Source: Lacihabitans soyangensis (lineage in GTDB: Bacteria > Bacteroidota > Bacteroidia > Cytophagales > Spirosomataceae). From it: a stretch of 64,000 nucleotides of DNA. This document shows, in pieces, positions 20,501-30,134 of this stretch. The notes under the pieces were generated by a model. It was not told the origin of the DNA and ran no database searches. It worked only from the letters and a program-made list of their open reading frames with translations. The stretch's first letter is position 1, and each line of letters starts with the position of its first letter. Made by a program: the position numbers and the translations under genes. The stretch is from positions 41,644 to 105,643 of the forward strand of contig NZ_RJUF01000176.1 in NCBI RefSeq assembly GCF_024343775.1, in the 5' to 3' direction.

Positions 20501-21757
20501 ATGGAAGAGAAAAGTGACCAATTATATAATCAGTATTTCGTGGAAATTGACATTTTAAATCAATTCGAAGCTATTTTTAAATATGCCAATGAGGGTATTG
20601 TAATATCTGACGATCAAAGTAAGATATTGAAAATCAACCCCTCTGGTTTAAAAACCTTTGGATATGAACACGAAAACGAGGTTCTTGGTCAAAAAATTGA
20701 GATTTTGATTCCAAAAAGATTTCAAGAAAGACACGTCGGACACCGAGAAAAATATATGGAATCGCCACACGCACGCAGTATGGGTTTACAATTTGACCTC
20801 TATGCCCTAAAAAAGGGTGGCGACGAATTCCCAGTGGAAGTGAGTCTTAGTCCATTCAAAAACTCCCAAGGTAGCTTTGTCATTTGTTTCATTATCGACA
20901 TTAGTACTCGAAAAAAGGCTGAAGAAAACGAAAAAAACTATAGAAAAGAGCTGGAAAAGGAGGTTGAAGAACGAACGCTTATTCTGAAAGAAGCCATACA
21001 GAAGCTTGAAAAAACCAAAAACGAACTTGATAATTCATTGAAGAGAGAACAAGAGCTCAACTCTATGAAGACCAAATTCATTTCTATTGCTTCGCACGAG
21101 TTCCGAACACCACTTTCTACCATTTTGTCGTCGCTTTCGTTGATGGAAAAATACAACGAGCTCAATGAGACTGAAAAACGAAACAAGCACAACGACCGTA
21201 TTAAAAAATCCATTAAAAACCTCACTGATATACTCAATGACATACTTTCAGTTAATAAAATAGAAGAAGGAAAAGTGATTGTAAATCCTGAAAATTTCAA
21301 TATTCAGAATTTTATAAATGAGCTCATTCAAGACTTACAAGGCCTTCTTAAACCCGGTCAAAAGATAAATTTCAAAGGTGCTGAAACCCCAGAAACTGTT
21401 GTCTTTCAAGATCCAAAATTGCTCAGACACATACTCATTAATCTCTTGACCAATGCCATTAAGTTTTCAAAGGAAGATAGCCCAATAGACATTAGTCTCA
21501 GACTAGAGCCTAACGAAATTTACCTTGAGGTGAAAGACTACGGTTTGGGAATTCCAAAAGCGGACCACGAGAAACTTTTTACAAGATTCTTCAGATCAAG
21601 TAATGTCGAAAATATACAAGGTACAGGACTAGGACTAAGCATAGTTCTGCAATACGTTAACTATCTAAAAGGAACCATTAAATTTTCGAGCGAAGTTGGC
21701 AAAGGCAGTGTTTTTAACGTAAATTTACCCAAAAACTTAAAGTCATCTAAAATCTAG
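20501..21757 (+). CDS. PAS-domain sensor histidine kinase
   Basis: A 418-aa cytoplasmic sensor kinase with no transmembrane segment. A PAS domain at about 20-135 (ANEGIVISDDQSKILKINPSGLKTFGY, closing with VICFIIDISTRKKAEE) is followed by a coiled coil. The HisKA dimerisation helix has the phospho-accepting His in ISIASHEFRTPLS. A HATPase domain follows with its N-box (LINLLTNAIKFS), the G1 box (VKDYGLGIP) and the G2 box (GTGLGLSIV). The 22-base gap to the next gene and its REC domain make that gene the likely partner. The PAS domain has no obvious heme or flavin signature, so its signal is unknown. A TTG at 20495 is in frame, but ATG 20501 is the better start. Confidence 0.88.
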   Translation: MEEKSDQLYNQYFVEIDILNQFEAIFKYANEGIVISDDQSKILKINPSGLKTFGYEHENEVLGQKIEILIPKRFQERHVGHREKYMESPHARSMGLQFDLYALKKGGDEFPVEVSLSPFKNSQGSFVICFIIDISTRKKAEENEKNYRKELEKEVEERTLILKEAIQKLEKTKNELDNSLKREQELNSMKTKFISIASHEFRTPLSTILSSLSLMEKYNELNETEKRNKHNDRIKKSIKNLTDILNDILSVNKIEEGKVIVNPENFNIQNFINELIQDLQGLLKPGQKINFKGAETPETVVFQDPKLLRHILINLLTNAIKFSKEDSPIDISLRLEPNEIYLEVKDYGLGIPKADHEKLFTRFFRSSNVENIQGTGLGLSIVLQYVNYLKGTIKFSSEVGKGSVFNVNLPKNLKSSKI

Positions 21758-21779
21758 GACCCATCATAAAAACAATCAG

Positions 21780-22835
21780 ATGAAACGAATTTTGCTCATA
21801 GAGGACAATAACGAAATAAGAGAAAACACAGCTGAAATACTTGAATTGGACGGCTACGAAGTATTAACCGCAGAAAACGGCAAGATTGGAGTTGAATTGG
21901 CCGCTAGTTCAAAACCTGATCTGATTATTTGTGATATCATGATGCCAGTTTTGGATGGCTACAGTGTCTTACATTTATTGTCAAAAAACCCTGACACCGA
22001 AAATATTCCTTTTATTTTTCTCACGGCCAAGGCTGACCGTCAAGACTTTAGAAAAGGCATGGAAATGGGTGCAGACGACTATATCACCAAACCTTTTGAC
22101 GATGTAGACCTGCTGAATGCCATTGAAAGTAGGTTTAAAAAAATGGAGTTGCTCGAAAAAAAATATTCGAGAAATATAGACGGGCTCAACAATTTGGTAA
22201 GAGATGTAGGTGGCGAACAAGAGCTTAAAAACCTTACAAATAACCGAGAAAAAAGAAAATACAAAAAGAAATCAGAGATTTTCAGAGAGGGAGACTTCCC
22301 ACTTTATTTGTTTTATATAGAACAAGGAAAAATAAAAACCTATAAAACCAACGAAGATGGCAAAGAACTGATAATCAACCTTCACAACGAAGGAGATTTC
22401 TTTGGATACGTCAACTTGATGCGTGAAAACAGCTACATGGAATCAGCCGCGGCCTTGGAAGACTGCGAAATTACACTAATTCCCAAGTCTGAGTTTTTCA
22501 AACTTATCCACCAGAACAGACAAGTATCTCAGAAATTCATCAAAATGTTATCTGACAATATCAAAGAAAACGAGGACCAGTTGCTTAAACTGGCCTACAA
22601 CTCTGTAAGAAAAAGAGTTTCAGAATGCCTTATTAAGTTTTTTGAGCAGAACGAAGATAAAAAACCAGTAAATGGATTGAAAATCAGTAGAGAGGACCTG
22701 TCCAATATGGCTGGTACTTCTATAGAAACTGCTATCAGAACACTTTCCGATTTTAAAGATGAAAAACTGATAGAAATTTCCTCAGGAAAAATAAAAATAT
22801 TGGATCTTGAGAAACTACGCCGTCTCAAAAATTAA
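21780..22835 (+). CDS. Response regulator fused to a CRP/FNR-type DNA-binding protein
   Basis: A 351-aa fusion. An N-terminal REC domain (1-120) has its phosphorylation Asp in LIICDIMMPVLDG and the switch Lys in DYITKPFD. A cyclic-nucleotide-binding-like beta-barrel (about 150-245, GKELIINLHNEGDFFGYVNLM) is followed by a CRP-type winged helix (about 275-350, ISREDLSNMAGTSIETAIRTLSDFK). It would turn phosphorylation by the upstream PAS kinase into CRP-like DNA binding. No Cys cluster as in FNR is visible, so direct oxygen sensing is unlikely. Its 3' end overlaps rsmA on the other strand by 21 bases. The palindromes at 20392 and 20455 are candidate sites. Confidence 0.9.
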   Translation: MKRILLIEDNNEIRENTAEILELDGYEVLTAENGKIGVELAASSKPDLIICDIMMPVLDGYSVLHLLSKNPDTENIPFIFLTAKADRQDFRKGMEMGADDYITKPFDDVDLLNAIESRFKKMELLEKKYSRNIDGLNNLVRDVGGEQELKNLTNNREKRKYKKKSEIFREGDFPLYLFYIEQGKIKTYKTNEDGKELIINLHNEGDFFGYVNLMRENSYMESAAALEDCEITLIPKSEFFKLIHQNRQVSQKFIKMLSDNIKENEDQLLKLAYNSVRKRVSECLIKFFEQNEDKKPVNGLKISREDLSNMAGTSIETAIRTLSDFKDEKLIEISSGKIKILDLEKLRRLKN

Positions 22836-23594
22836 CTTAGTCAGCTCTACAAATTGCAGATAATCAAGATTTTCTGCTCTTTTGTTGGCATAAGGAATTT
22901 CTTTGGTGGTAATTGGCTTGAGAGCATTCGATAGCATTTTTCGTCTTTGATTAAAAGCCGTTTTTACTACCAATTTAAATTTCTTGAAATCACAATCGAG
23001 AACTTTGTCATAATTTCTAACCAACCTGATTACGCCTGAATCAACTTTAGGTGGTGGATTAAAAGCTCCCGGAAGTACTGTAAAGCAATATTCAATATCA
23101 TAAAAGGCCTGCAATAGCACACTCAAAATACCATAGTCTTTATTGCCCGGTTTTGAGGCTATTCGTTGACCCACTTCCTTTTGAACCATGCCCACAATCT
23201 CTTCAATCTGATCTTTGTGGTCTAAAACAGTAAAGAAAATTTGTGAAGAGATGTTGTAAGGAAAATTCCCAATAATTCCAAATTTCTGATTACCAGACAC
23301 TTGCAACTTCTCTTCAAAGTTCATTTTCAAAAAATCCCCCTCTATTATTTTGTCCTCAGCAATACTGAAATTCTTCTTTAAATAAGCAACCGACTCGGTG
23401 TCTATTTCTACCAAAACCAAATCAAGTTCCTCTCTTTTCAGCAAATATTGCGTAAGAACTCCCATACCTGGTCCTATTTCTAAAACCAGTTTGTTACTGT
23501 TTTTGTCTTGATACAAATCCACTATTCTCTTGGCCGCATCGAGGTCTTTTAAAAAATGCTGACCCAAATGTTTCTTTGCTCTTACGTTTTCCAA
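22815..23594 (-). CDS. rsmA: 16S rRNA dimethyladenosine transferase
   Basis: Methylates two adjacent adenines near the 3' end of 16S rRNA in late 30S maturation. The 259-aa product has VRAKKHLGQHFLKD at the N-terminus, the SAM-binding LEIGPGMGVLTQYLL, GNFPYNISSQIFF (the catalytic NPPY-like NFPY), and QRRKMLSNALKP near the C-terminus. The only start that keeps the conserved N-terminus is TTG at 23594; an in-frame TAA lies a few codons upstream. The 3' end overlaps the response-regulator gene in convergent orientation by 21 bases. Confidence 0.95.
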   Translation of the reverse strand: MENVRAKKHLGQHFLKDLDAAKRIVDLYQDKNSNKLVLEIGPGMGVLTQYLLKREELDLVLVEIDTESVAYLKKNFSIAEDKIIEGDFLKMNFEEKLQVSGNQKFGIIGNFPYNISSQIFFTVLDHKDQIEEIVGMVQKEVGQRIASKPGNKDYGILSVLLQAFYDIEYCFTVLPGAFNPPPKVDSGVIRLVRNYDKVLDCDFKKFKLVVKTAFNQRRKMLSNALKPITTKEIPYANKRAENLDYLQFVELTKLIFETA

Positions 23595-23675
23595 ATGAAA
23601 TTCTTTTTATTGAAATAATACCCAAAATTAAGCATTAATTATTTAGTTTTAGGCAGAAAAACTTTCGAAACCTAT

Positions 23676-26600
23676 ATGGCAACCCAAAACCTCAACAAAG
23701 CAGAATCACAAACAAATGACAATTTTGATTTACTTCAAGATTTTGTAGATAACACCTCCGACATCATACTGATGTTGTCACTTGTGGGTGAATTTATGTT
23801 TGTAAATAATGCTTTTTTAGAACTTCTGGACTATTCTAGGGCCGAAATAAAGGAAATATCTATTGATGATATCTTACATCCGCAGTTTAAGGAATCCATA
23901 AAGTCGGACTTCGAAAAAATTAAAAACGGTGAGCCCATCTCCGATTTTTTGTTGGTTATACGCAACAAACAAAAGAAAAGAATTTACCTCTCCGGCGATA
24001 TCAATTGTAGATATGTAAAGGGCGAGGCCGTGTCTTTCAGGTGTATTCTTAAAGACATTACACAAAGAAGGAGAGCTGAAGCAGCCCAAAACTTATACTA
24101 CGCCATTGCTCAGAGTAACCTCAATACCAAAAGTTTAGAAGGTTTTTTGATGCAAGTTCACCAAAATCTTCAAAAGAACATTTATGCCAATAATTTCTTT
24201 GTGGCAGTTTATGAACCCGAGAACAATAGCATCTATTTTCCGTACCATGTGGATGAATATTATGAAACCGGCCAAAACTATCTTAAGAGAAAGTTGGGAA
24301 ATGGCCTCATTGAATATTCCATTTTACAGAATAAACCACTGATTTTCAACAAAGAAGAATTATCTCTTTTGATAGAAAAAGAAAAACTTTTCATTTATGA
24401 GTCCAACTTACCTGCGGTGCAAATACTGGTTCCGCTAAAAATCAACGAGAAAACCATTGGAGTAATTGGCATAAAATCATATTCTGACGAAAACAAGTTT
24501 TCGAGTAGAGATCTTGAGCTTTTGGAGTTTGTTTCGGGCCAGATTGCCATCGCCATGGAGCGTAAAAAATCGGAGGAAGAACTGCTACTTCAAACTGCTC
24601 GACTTAACGCCATTTTTGATAGCAGTACGCATTATATTTGGACCGTCACACAAAAAAGACAACTGAGCTCATTTAACAAAAACTATCACAATCTCATTTA
24701 CGAACAACTTGGAGTATCACCGACAATTGGAAGTAGCATAGAAAAACTTGGCTGGAAACTCATTAGCTCTGAAGACAAGCCCATTTTAAGAGAAAAATAC
24801 AACCTGGCTTTTCAGGGTTTACCACAGTATTTTGAAATGCATTGGGGCGAAAAAGATGGTGGAAACAATTGGTTTGAGTTCTACTTAAATCCAATTTTGT
24901 CAGAAGACGACGGCCAAATAGAAGAGGTGTCAGGCATAGCAAGAAACGTAACTGAAAAGAAAAATGCACTTATAAACCTTCAAAAAAGTGAAAATAAGTT
25001 CAGAAACACCATAGAATCATTTATAGATATATACTACAGAACAGACCTCGCTGGTAATGTAATCATGATTTCGCCATCTGTTTTGGCACATACAGGTTAC
25101 ACAGTAGAAGAAGTTATTCATCAAAAGGTTGATAAATTTTTTGAAAACGCACAGAATTCTTCGCAGGATATAAAGGCCTTGCTCAAGACAGGCAGCATCA
25201 CAAATTTCGAAGTTATCGTAAAACGCAAAGACCAAACCCTGAGGCAGTTTATGCTCAATATTAGGATGATTAAAGACTCCAAGGGAATTCCTATAGAAGT
25301 GGAAGGAGTAGCCAGAGATATAACTGAACTTATGAAAAGTGCGGAAGAACTAAAAAAAGCCAAAAATGAAGCTGAACACTCTTTGAAAATAAAAGAGCAG
25401 TTTCTGGCCAACATGAGTCACGAAATCCGTACCCCAATGAACGGAATCATTGGTATGATAGACGTACTAAACGAAACACCTCTCGAAAAAATCCAAAAAG
25501 ATTACGTCCAAACCATCAAGAAATCATCAGAAACGTTATTGACGATCTTGAATGATATTCTGGATTTATCAAAAATAGAGGCTGGCAAAATGGAACTGGC
25601 CTACAAGCCATTTGAAATCAAGGAAACACTTAAAAATTTGGTGGCCTTGTTTAACCAAAAAGCACGAGAGAAAAACAACGAACTAATATTTGAGATAACA
25701 CACGACACCCCTTCGTGTATTGAAGGTGACCAGATTCGGCTATTACAGATACTTTCGAATTTAACATCAAATGCCATTAAATTCACCCAAAATGGCCAGA
25801 TTAAAGTTAGAGTTAGTAGCTCAGACCACGAGGATGGGATTGAAAAAATGATCAAATTCGAAATTATTGATACTGGAATTGGAATTTCAGAAGAAAATCA
25901 GAAAAAGCTTTTCAGCTCATTCCAACAGCTGGACATTTCTACAAAAAAATCTTTTGGCGGGACAGGTTTAGGTTTGGTAATATCTAAAGAACTATGTCGT
26001 CAAATGGGAGGCGAAATTGGCTTGATTTCACAACAAGGTCAGGGAAGTAATTTCTGGTTTTCTATAAAGGCCAAACCTGCCATACAGGCCGATGTAAATG
26101 CGAGCGAGTTTTCTGAAAACGAAATCTCTTTTAATAATTTCTTCAAAGATTACTCACCAAAAATATTGTTGGTAGATGATAATGCAGTTAATAGAAAAGT
26201 AGCCTCAGAAATTCTAAAAAAAGCAAATTGTACAGTAGAAAGTGCAGATTCAGGTCAGAAAGCCATTGATATTTTTACAGAAAATCAAGACTTCGATGTC
26301 ATATTGATGGACATTCAAATGCCCGAAATGGACGGAATTGAAACTACCCAAAAACTAAAAGAAAAATTTGGCGATAAACTACCAAAAGTTGTGGCCATGA
26401 CGGCCTATTCCATGCAACACGACCGTGAGAATTTCATATCGAAAGGTATGGACGATTATATTTCCAAACCTATTCGTGCCAATTTACTTATCAAGAAAGT
26501 GGCCGAATATATCAACGGAAAAATCACGATTAAAATTGATGACTCAGAAAAAAATTCTCCTGAAATAAAAGAAAATGCAAGTTTCGAAATCTCTCCTGAG

Positions 26601-26933
26601 ATTCCAGAATTTGACCCGGAGGTAATCGAAAGTCTGAGAGAAATGGTGGGACAAGAAATGTTACTGTCTGTTTTTGAGGATTTTGAAAAGGAAGCAGAAG
26701 AACAAATAGCTAACGCCATAGCCGCCTTCCATAAAAACGATGTCGTGACCATTCAAAAGGAACTTCATACACTCAAAGGAAACTCCGGCACTATAGGTCT
26801 CATGCGAATTCATGAAATAACCAAAGACATAGAAGTACCTGCAAAAGTTGGCAATCTGGATGGATTTCAGGAAAGAGCAGCAATTCTGACCAAGGAATTT
26901 GAACAATTCAAGGCCAAATACGCAAATATTTAA
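23676..26933 (+). CDS. Hybrid histidine kinase (PAS-GAF-PAS-PAS-HisKA-HATPase-REC-Hpt)
   Basis: A 1085-aa soluble phosphorelay kinase. In order: PAS (20-130), GAF (about 150-295, ending SGQIAIAMERKKSEEE), PAS (300-420), PAS (425-550, with IEVEGVARDITEL), and HisKA with His in NMSHEIRTPMNGIIGM near 585. HATPase follows (LSNLTSNAIKFT, IIDTGIGIS, GTGLGLVIS), then REC starting PKILLVDDNAVNRKVA near 828 with Asp in ILMDIQMPEMDG, and a C-terminal Hpt domain with His in ELHTLKGNSGTIG near 1030. All phosphotransfer residues are present, so a full four-step relay is possible. No output domain is attached and no partner is obvious; the REC-CRP gene nearby already has its own kinase. Confidence 0.92.
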   Translation: MATQNLNKAESQTNDNFDLLQDFVDNTSDIILMLSLVGEFMFVNNAFLELLDYSRAEIKEISIDDILHPQFKESIKSDFEKIKNGEPISDFLLVIRNKQKKRIYLSGDINCRYVKGEAVSFRCILKDITQRRRAEAAQNLYYAIAQSNLNTKSLEGFLMQVHQNLQKNIYANNFFVAVYEPENNSIYFPYHVDEYYETGQNYLKRKLGNGLIEYSILQNKPLIFNKEELSLLIEKEKLFIYESNLPAVQILVPLKINEKTIGVIGIKSYSDENKFSSRDLELLEFVSGQIAIAMERKKSEEELLLQTARLNAIFDSSTHYIWTVTQKRQLSSFNKNYHNLIYEQLGVSPTIGSSIEKLGWKLISSEDKPILREKYNLAFQGLPQYFEMHWGEKDGGNNWFEFYLNPILSEDDGQIEEVSGIARNVTEKKNALINLQKSENKFRNTIESFIDIYYRTDLAGNVIMISPSVLAHTGYTVEEVIHQKVDKFFENAQNSSQDIKALLKTGSITNFEVIVKRKDQTLRQFMLNIRMIKDSKGIPIEVEGVARDITELMKSAEELKKAKNEAEHSLKIKEQFLANMSHEIRTPMNGIIGMIDVLNETPLEKIQKDYVQTIKKSSETLLTILNDILDLSKIEAGKMELAYKPFEIKETLKNLVALFNQKAREKNNELIFEITHDTPSCIEGDQIRLLQILSNLTSNAIKFTQNGQIKVRVSSSDHEDGIEKMIKFEIIDTGIGISEENQKKLFSSFQQLDISTKKSFGGTGLGLVISKELCRQMGGEIGLISQQGQGSNFWFSIKAKPAIQADVNASEFSENEISFNNFFKDYSPKILLVDDNAVNRKVASEILKKANCTVESADSGQKAIDIFTENQDFDVILMDIQMPEMDGIETTQKLKEKFGDKLPKVVAMTAYSMQHDRENFISKGMDDYISKPIRANLLIKKVAEYINGKITIKIDDSEKNSPEIKENASFEISPEIPEFDPEVIESLREMVGQEMLLSVFEDFEKEAEEQIANAIAAFHKNDVVTIQKELHTLKGNSGTIGLMRIHEITKDIEVPAKVGNLDGFQERAAILTKEFEQFKAKYANI

Positions 26934-26944
26934 TCCCAAAAGAG

Positions 26945-26952
26945 TACATTTG
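26945..26952 (+). promoter_or_regulatory. -7 element (TACATTTG) of the M43 protease gene
   Basis: TACATTTG fits TAnnTTTG exactly and lies 28 bases before ATG 26980, just after the hybrid kinase stop. No clean TTG is at the right distance upstream. Confidence 0.5.
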
Positions 26953-26979
26953 CGGCTCGAAATTTGTTGGGTGAAAATT

Positions 26980-29481
26980 ATGATTCTCCGGAGAATATTT
27001 TTATTTTTTGGCTTTACATTCATTTTGCTATCAGCCAATGGACAAACTTGGTGTGGTGTAGGTAATTTTTCTCCAGAAGAAAAGAAAACATACCTTGAGT
27101 TACTAAAAAATACCAAACCATCCAAAAAACTTAGAAAAGGAACTGCTTATGAAATTTATCTTAAACCAAAAGTAATTCACAATAGCAAAGGCTCACCTAG
27201 CATTTCCACGACTCAGGTTTTTGAATTGATAAATAAAATAAACCAAGACTTTCTACCCATCAATATTCAGTTTATAGTGGACAATAATAATATTCAACAT
27301 ATCGTAGACGATGAATATTATGACCTAAAAACCGAAAACGAGGGAGAACTGAGATCAAAATATGACAGCAACGAAGGCATTAATATTTATTTCACGCACA
27401 CCATTACAAGGCCAGACCTCAGTCAATTAAATGGATACACCAGTTTACCTAACCTTAGCCAAGGCTCTAATAACATAGTGCTGAGCTACTTAGACAATTC
27501 ACCAAGTCATTTTTCGCTTCTTAAAGAAAAAATAATCACACACGAGTTAGGCCATTATTTTGGTTTGCTGCACACTTATCAAGACAGCAACCACGAAGAC
27601 ATTACGAAACGAGAACTGGTTACACGTAGTATAGGGGCTAATTGTAGTACCACTGGAGATATGCTGTGTGATACACCAGCCGATCCTTTTGATAGAATAC
27701 CATCCATATTTTCGTTCGGTTGTAACGAAAAAATACCCTCAGAAATCAGAGATTTCAATGGAGAGAGCTACTATCCGCCGGTTGACAATTTCATGTCCTA
27801 TCACCACAAATGTGGCTTCAAGTTTACACCAATGCAATTTCAAAAAATGGAATCAGGCTTGAATATTCGCCTTTCTCCATTAGCTGAATACAAAATTACC
27901 AAAAACGTCTCGAACTTTTTAAGTGTTTTAAATTTGGACAAGAATGTATATTGCAAGGGCGAAAATGTTATTGTAGATTATCAAAAAACTGGATCTTTTG
28001 ATGCTAAAAATCAATTGAAAGTTGAAATTTCTGACAAAAACGGCGAAAATTTTAGAGAGGTGTCAGAGTTTGAAGTTCTGAGTGACAAACAAATCAAAGT
28101 CAAAGTAGATCAATCATGGGAAACAGGAAGCAACTATCGACTCATTGTGAAATCCACTCTTCCCTACTCTGAGAGTCCTTTGAGCCAAAATTTTGAAATC
28201 AAGTCATATCCCACGGCTGAAATAACAAGTTCCCAAATAAAAGTAAATCGTGGAGAATCATTCCATTTAAACGTAACATTTGGAGGCTCAGGGCCATGGA
28301 GTTTTAAAGACTGGGACGGTTTCAACTACAGCAATATCACCTCTAAATCTATCAGTTTCAGCATAGAGGCCGATTCAAATAGATTATTTTCTATTTCAGA
28401 AATTTCGAACGAATGCGGCACATTAGCCCAATCTCCAAGTGTCTTCATAGAGGTCTTGCAACCCTCTATAAAAATAGAAAGCAATGGAGTATTTTGTAAT
28501 GAAACGCTCATAAACATGCCACTAACAGGCGTAAGAACAACTGAGAGTGCAGATTATTACCAACTCCAAATTAAACACAATTCTCAAACAATAATTATAT
28601 TACCAAATTTGAGTCAAAATTCTCTTCAATTTTACTTGCCTCAAGAAATCCAAAAAGACAAAACATATGCTCTGAAAATCGTCGGTAAAAAATTGGGGGA
28701 ATTTAGTAATACCATATCTTTCATTGTTAAAAACCCACCAGCTCAGCCAAGCATCGTAACTCCACTGCATGTTTGTTATGGAGCAGAAAACTATTTTTTG
28801 ACTGCAATAGGCAAAAATCTCAAATGGTATGACGAAGATAACTCTAAAGACTTTACCTTCAGTGTATTACTAAACACCAAACAGGCTTACAAAAAAAATT
28901 ACTTCGTTTCTCAAAGTGATTCTAATGGCTGCGAAAGCCTAAAAAGTAAACTGGAAGTAATTGTGGATGATCCAGTGTCAGCCGAGATCTCAGGGAGCAC
29001 AAGTATTTTCTTGGGAGACTCTGCCTTTGTACAGCTCAATCTAAAAGGTTCACCACCTTGGAATGTGTCAATAGACCCATTGGGAGATTTCAATATCAAT
29101 ACTCCAGAAATAAAAATTGCTGTGAATCCACTCTTAACTACCGAATATAGACTTAAAGGCATCTCTAATTATTGTGGAATCGGAAGTGTTTCTGGCTCTG
29201 CAAGTGTTGTGGTCCAAACGATTCTAGGAAACAATCCAGTCGAAAATAGAGAGATAAAGGTCTTCCCAAATCCAGTTACCCAAGAAAAAGTACATTTCGA
29301 GGCTTCCAACGAAAGAATTTCAAAGGTACTGATTTACAATATTAAAGGGGAAATACTCAAAACACAATGGACAAAAAATCAATCTAGCGGTGATCTGGAT
29401 TTATCAAATATCGGCACTGGCAAATACTGTTTAAAGTTAATAGGAACCAACAAAACCTATAACTATCAGATTGTCAAATAG
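26980..29481 (+). CDS. Secreted M43-family zinc metalloprotease with T9SS sorting tail
   Basis: The 833-aa product has a signal peptide (ILRRIFLFFGFTFILLSANGQ). Its catalytic domain has the extended zinc motif HELGHYFGLLH near residue 180 (HExxHxxGxxH) and a Met-turn in NFMSYHHKCGFKFTPMQ, as in pappalysin/ulilysin-type proteases (M43). About 450 residues of Ig-like or PKD-like beta domains follow. The last 75 residues form a type IX secretion Por_Secre_tail domain: VFPNPV, then KVLIYNIKGEIL, ending GKYCLKLIG...YQIVK. It should be exported across the outer membrane and remain bound or released as an extracellular protease. The frame is open to 26899, but ATG 26980 gives the signal peptide and lies behind a promoter element. 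Confidence 0.9.
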   Translation: MILRRIFLFFGFTFILLSANGQTWCGVGNFSPEEKKTYLELLKNTKPSKKLRKGTAYEIYLKPKVIHNSKGSPSISTTQVFELINKINQDFLPINIQFIVDNNNIQHIVDDEYYDLKTENEGELRSKYDSNEGINIYFTHTITRPDLSQLNGYTSLPNLSQGSNNIVLSYLDNSPSHFSLLKEKIITHELGHYFGLLHTYQDSNHEDITKRELVTRSIGANCSTTGDMLCDTPADPFDRIPSIFSFGCNEKIPSEIRDFNGESYYPPVDNFMSYHHKCGFKFTPMQFQKMESGLNIRLSPLAEYKITKNVSNFLSVLNLDKNVYCKGENVIVDYQKTGSFDAKNQLKVEISDKNGENFREVSEFEVLSDKQIKVKVDQSWETGSNYRLIVKSTLPYSESPLSQNFEIKSYPTAEITSSQIKVNRGESFHLNVTFGGSGPWSFKDWDGFNYSNITSKSISFSIEADSNRLFSISEISNECGTLAQSPSVFIEVLQPSIKIESNGVFCNETLINMPLTGVRTTESADYYQLQIKHNSQTIIILPNLSQNSLQFYLPQEIQKDKTYALKIVGKKLGEFSNTISFIVKNPPAQPSIVTPLHVCYGAENYFLTAIGKNLKWYDEDNSKDFTFSVLLNTKQAYKKNYFVSQSDSNGCESLKSKLEVIVDDPVSAEISGSTSIFLGDSAFVQLNLKGSPPWNVSIDPLGDFNINTPEIKIAVNPLLTTEYRLKGISNYCGIGSVSGSASVVVQTILGNNPVENREIKVFPNPVTQEKVHFEASNERISKVLIYNIKGEILKTQWTKNQSSGDLDLSNIGTGKYCLKLIGTNKTYNYQIVK

Positions 29482-29483
29482 AA

Positions 29484-29514
29484 AAGGAGAGCCTCTAAAG
29501 ACTCTCCTCTTGAA
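29484..29514. terminator. Bidirectional terminator between convergent genes
   Basis: Arms GGAGAG / CTCTCC around a 10-base loop, just after the protease stop. The A-tract upstream and T-rich downstream could serve both this gene and the LysM gene. Confidence 0.5.
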
Positions 29515-29533
29515 ATAGTATAAGCTTATTATC

Positions 29534-29989
29534 TTATAACTCAGGAATTCTCAAAACTTGACCTGGGTAAATTAGATCAGGATCCTTCAACATTGGTTTG
29601 TTTGCTTCAAAAATCACAGGGTATTTCATGGCATCACCGTAAACAGCTTTTGCTATTTTAGAAAGGGAGTCACCTTTCTCAACGGTATGGTATCTTGCCT
29701 CAGGAGCCGGAGTAGAGACAACCATCTGATTGTCAACCGCACCTACACCTTCAACGTTTCCTACTGCCAAGGCAATTTTCTCAGCGTCTTCTTGGCTTTC
29801 AGTTTCACCAGAAATAGTAACTGTGTCACCATTTACTTTAACTGTAAGAGCTTTAAACGCTAAACCTAGTCCCTGTACATGAGCCAAAAGAGCCGAAGCC
29901 TTAAGCTCTGGAGTTTTTTCGGCAACTTCAGATTCTGATTTACCAAAAATCTTCTCACCTACTCCCTTAAAAAACGACATTAATCCCAT
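29534..29989 (-). CDS. lysM: BON-LysM protein (Kbp/YgaU-like)
   Basis: The 151-aa product has the same layout as E. coli Kbp (YgaU, 149 aa), a cytoplasmic potassium-binding protein. A BON domain at about 25-90 (LTVKVNGDTVTISGETESQEDAEKIALAVGNVEGVGAVDNQMVV) is followed by a LysM domain at about 98-150 (YHTVEKGDSLSKIAKAVYGDAMKYPVIFEANKPMLKDPDLIYPGQVLRIP). There is no signal peptide, consistent with a cytoplasmic role rather than direct peptidoglycan binding. It may stabilise the stress response through potassium sensing. Single gene, with its own promoter upstream. Confidence 0.88.
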   Translation of the reverse strand: MGLMSFFKGVGEKIFGKSESEVAEKTPELKASALLAHVQGLGLAFKALTVKVNGDTVTISGETESQEDAEKIALAVGNVEGVGAVDNQMVVSTPAPEARYHTVEKGDSLSKIAKAVYGDAMKYPVIFEANKPMLKDPDLIYPGQVLRIPEL

Positions 29990-30026
29990 TGTTGTTGAAA
30001 TTTTAAAATTGAAAATTTATTAAAGA

Positions 30027-30058
30027 CAAATTTAAATTTTTTGTCTGGTATTTAGACA
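30027..30058 (-). promoter_or_regulatory. lysM promoter region with small inverted repeat
   Basis: On the minus strand TAAATTTG (plus 30027-30034) matches TAnnTTTG, 38 bases before ATG 29989. The inverted repeat TGTCT-N7-AGACA (30042-30058) covers the position where the -33 element should be, which suggests a regulator site. Confidence 0.45.
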
Positions 30059-30134
30059 GAAAAGAAAAAAAAATGTCACAAAAAATATTGATTCAAAAAA
30101 TACGTTTAAATTGCAGAAAAATAATTTTAATCAA

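Noticed and set aside
23676..26933. Output partner for the hybrid kinase in the adjacent REC-CRP gene
   Set aside because: The REC-CRP gene is already directly coupled to its own PAS kinase, and rsmA on the other strand separates the two loci.
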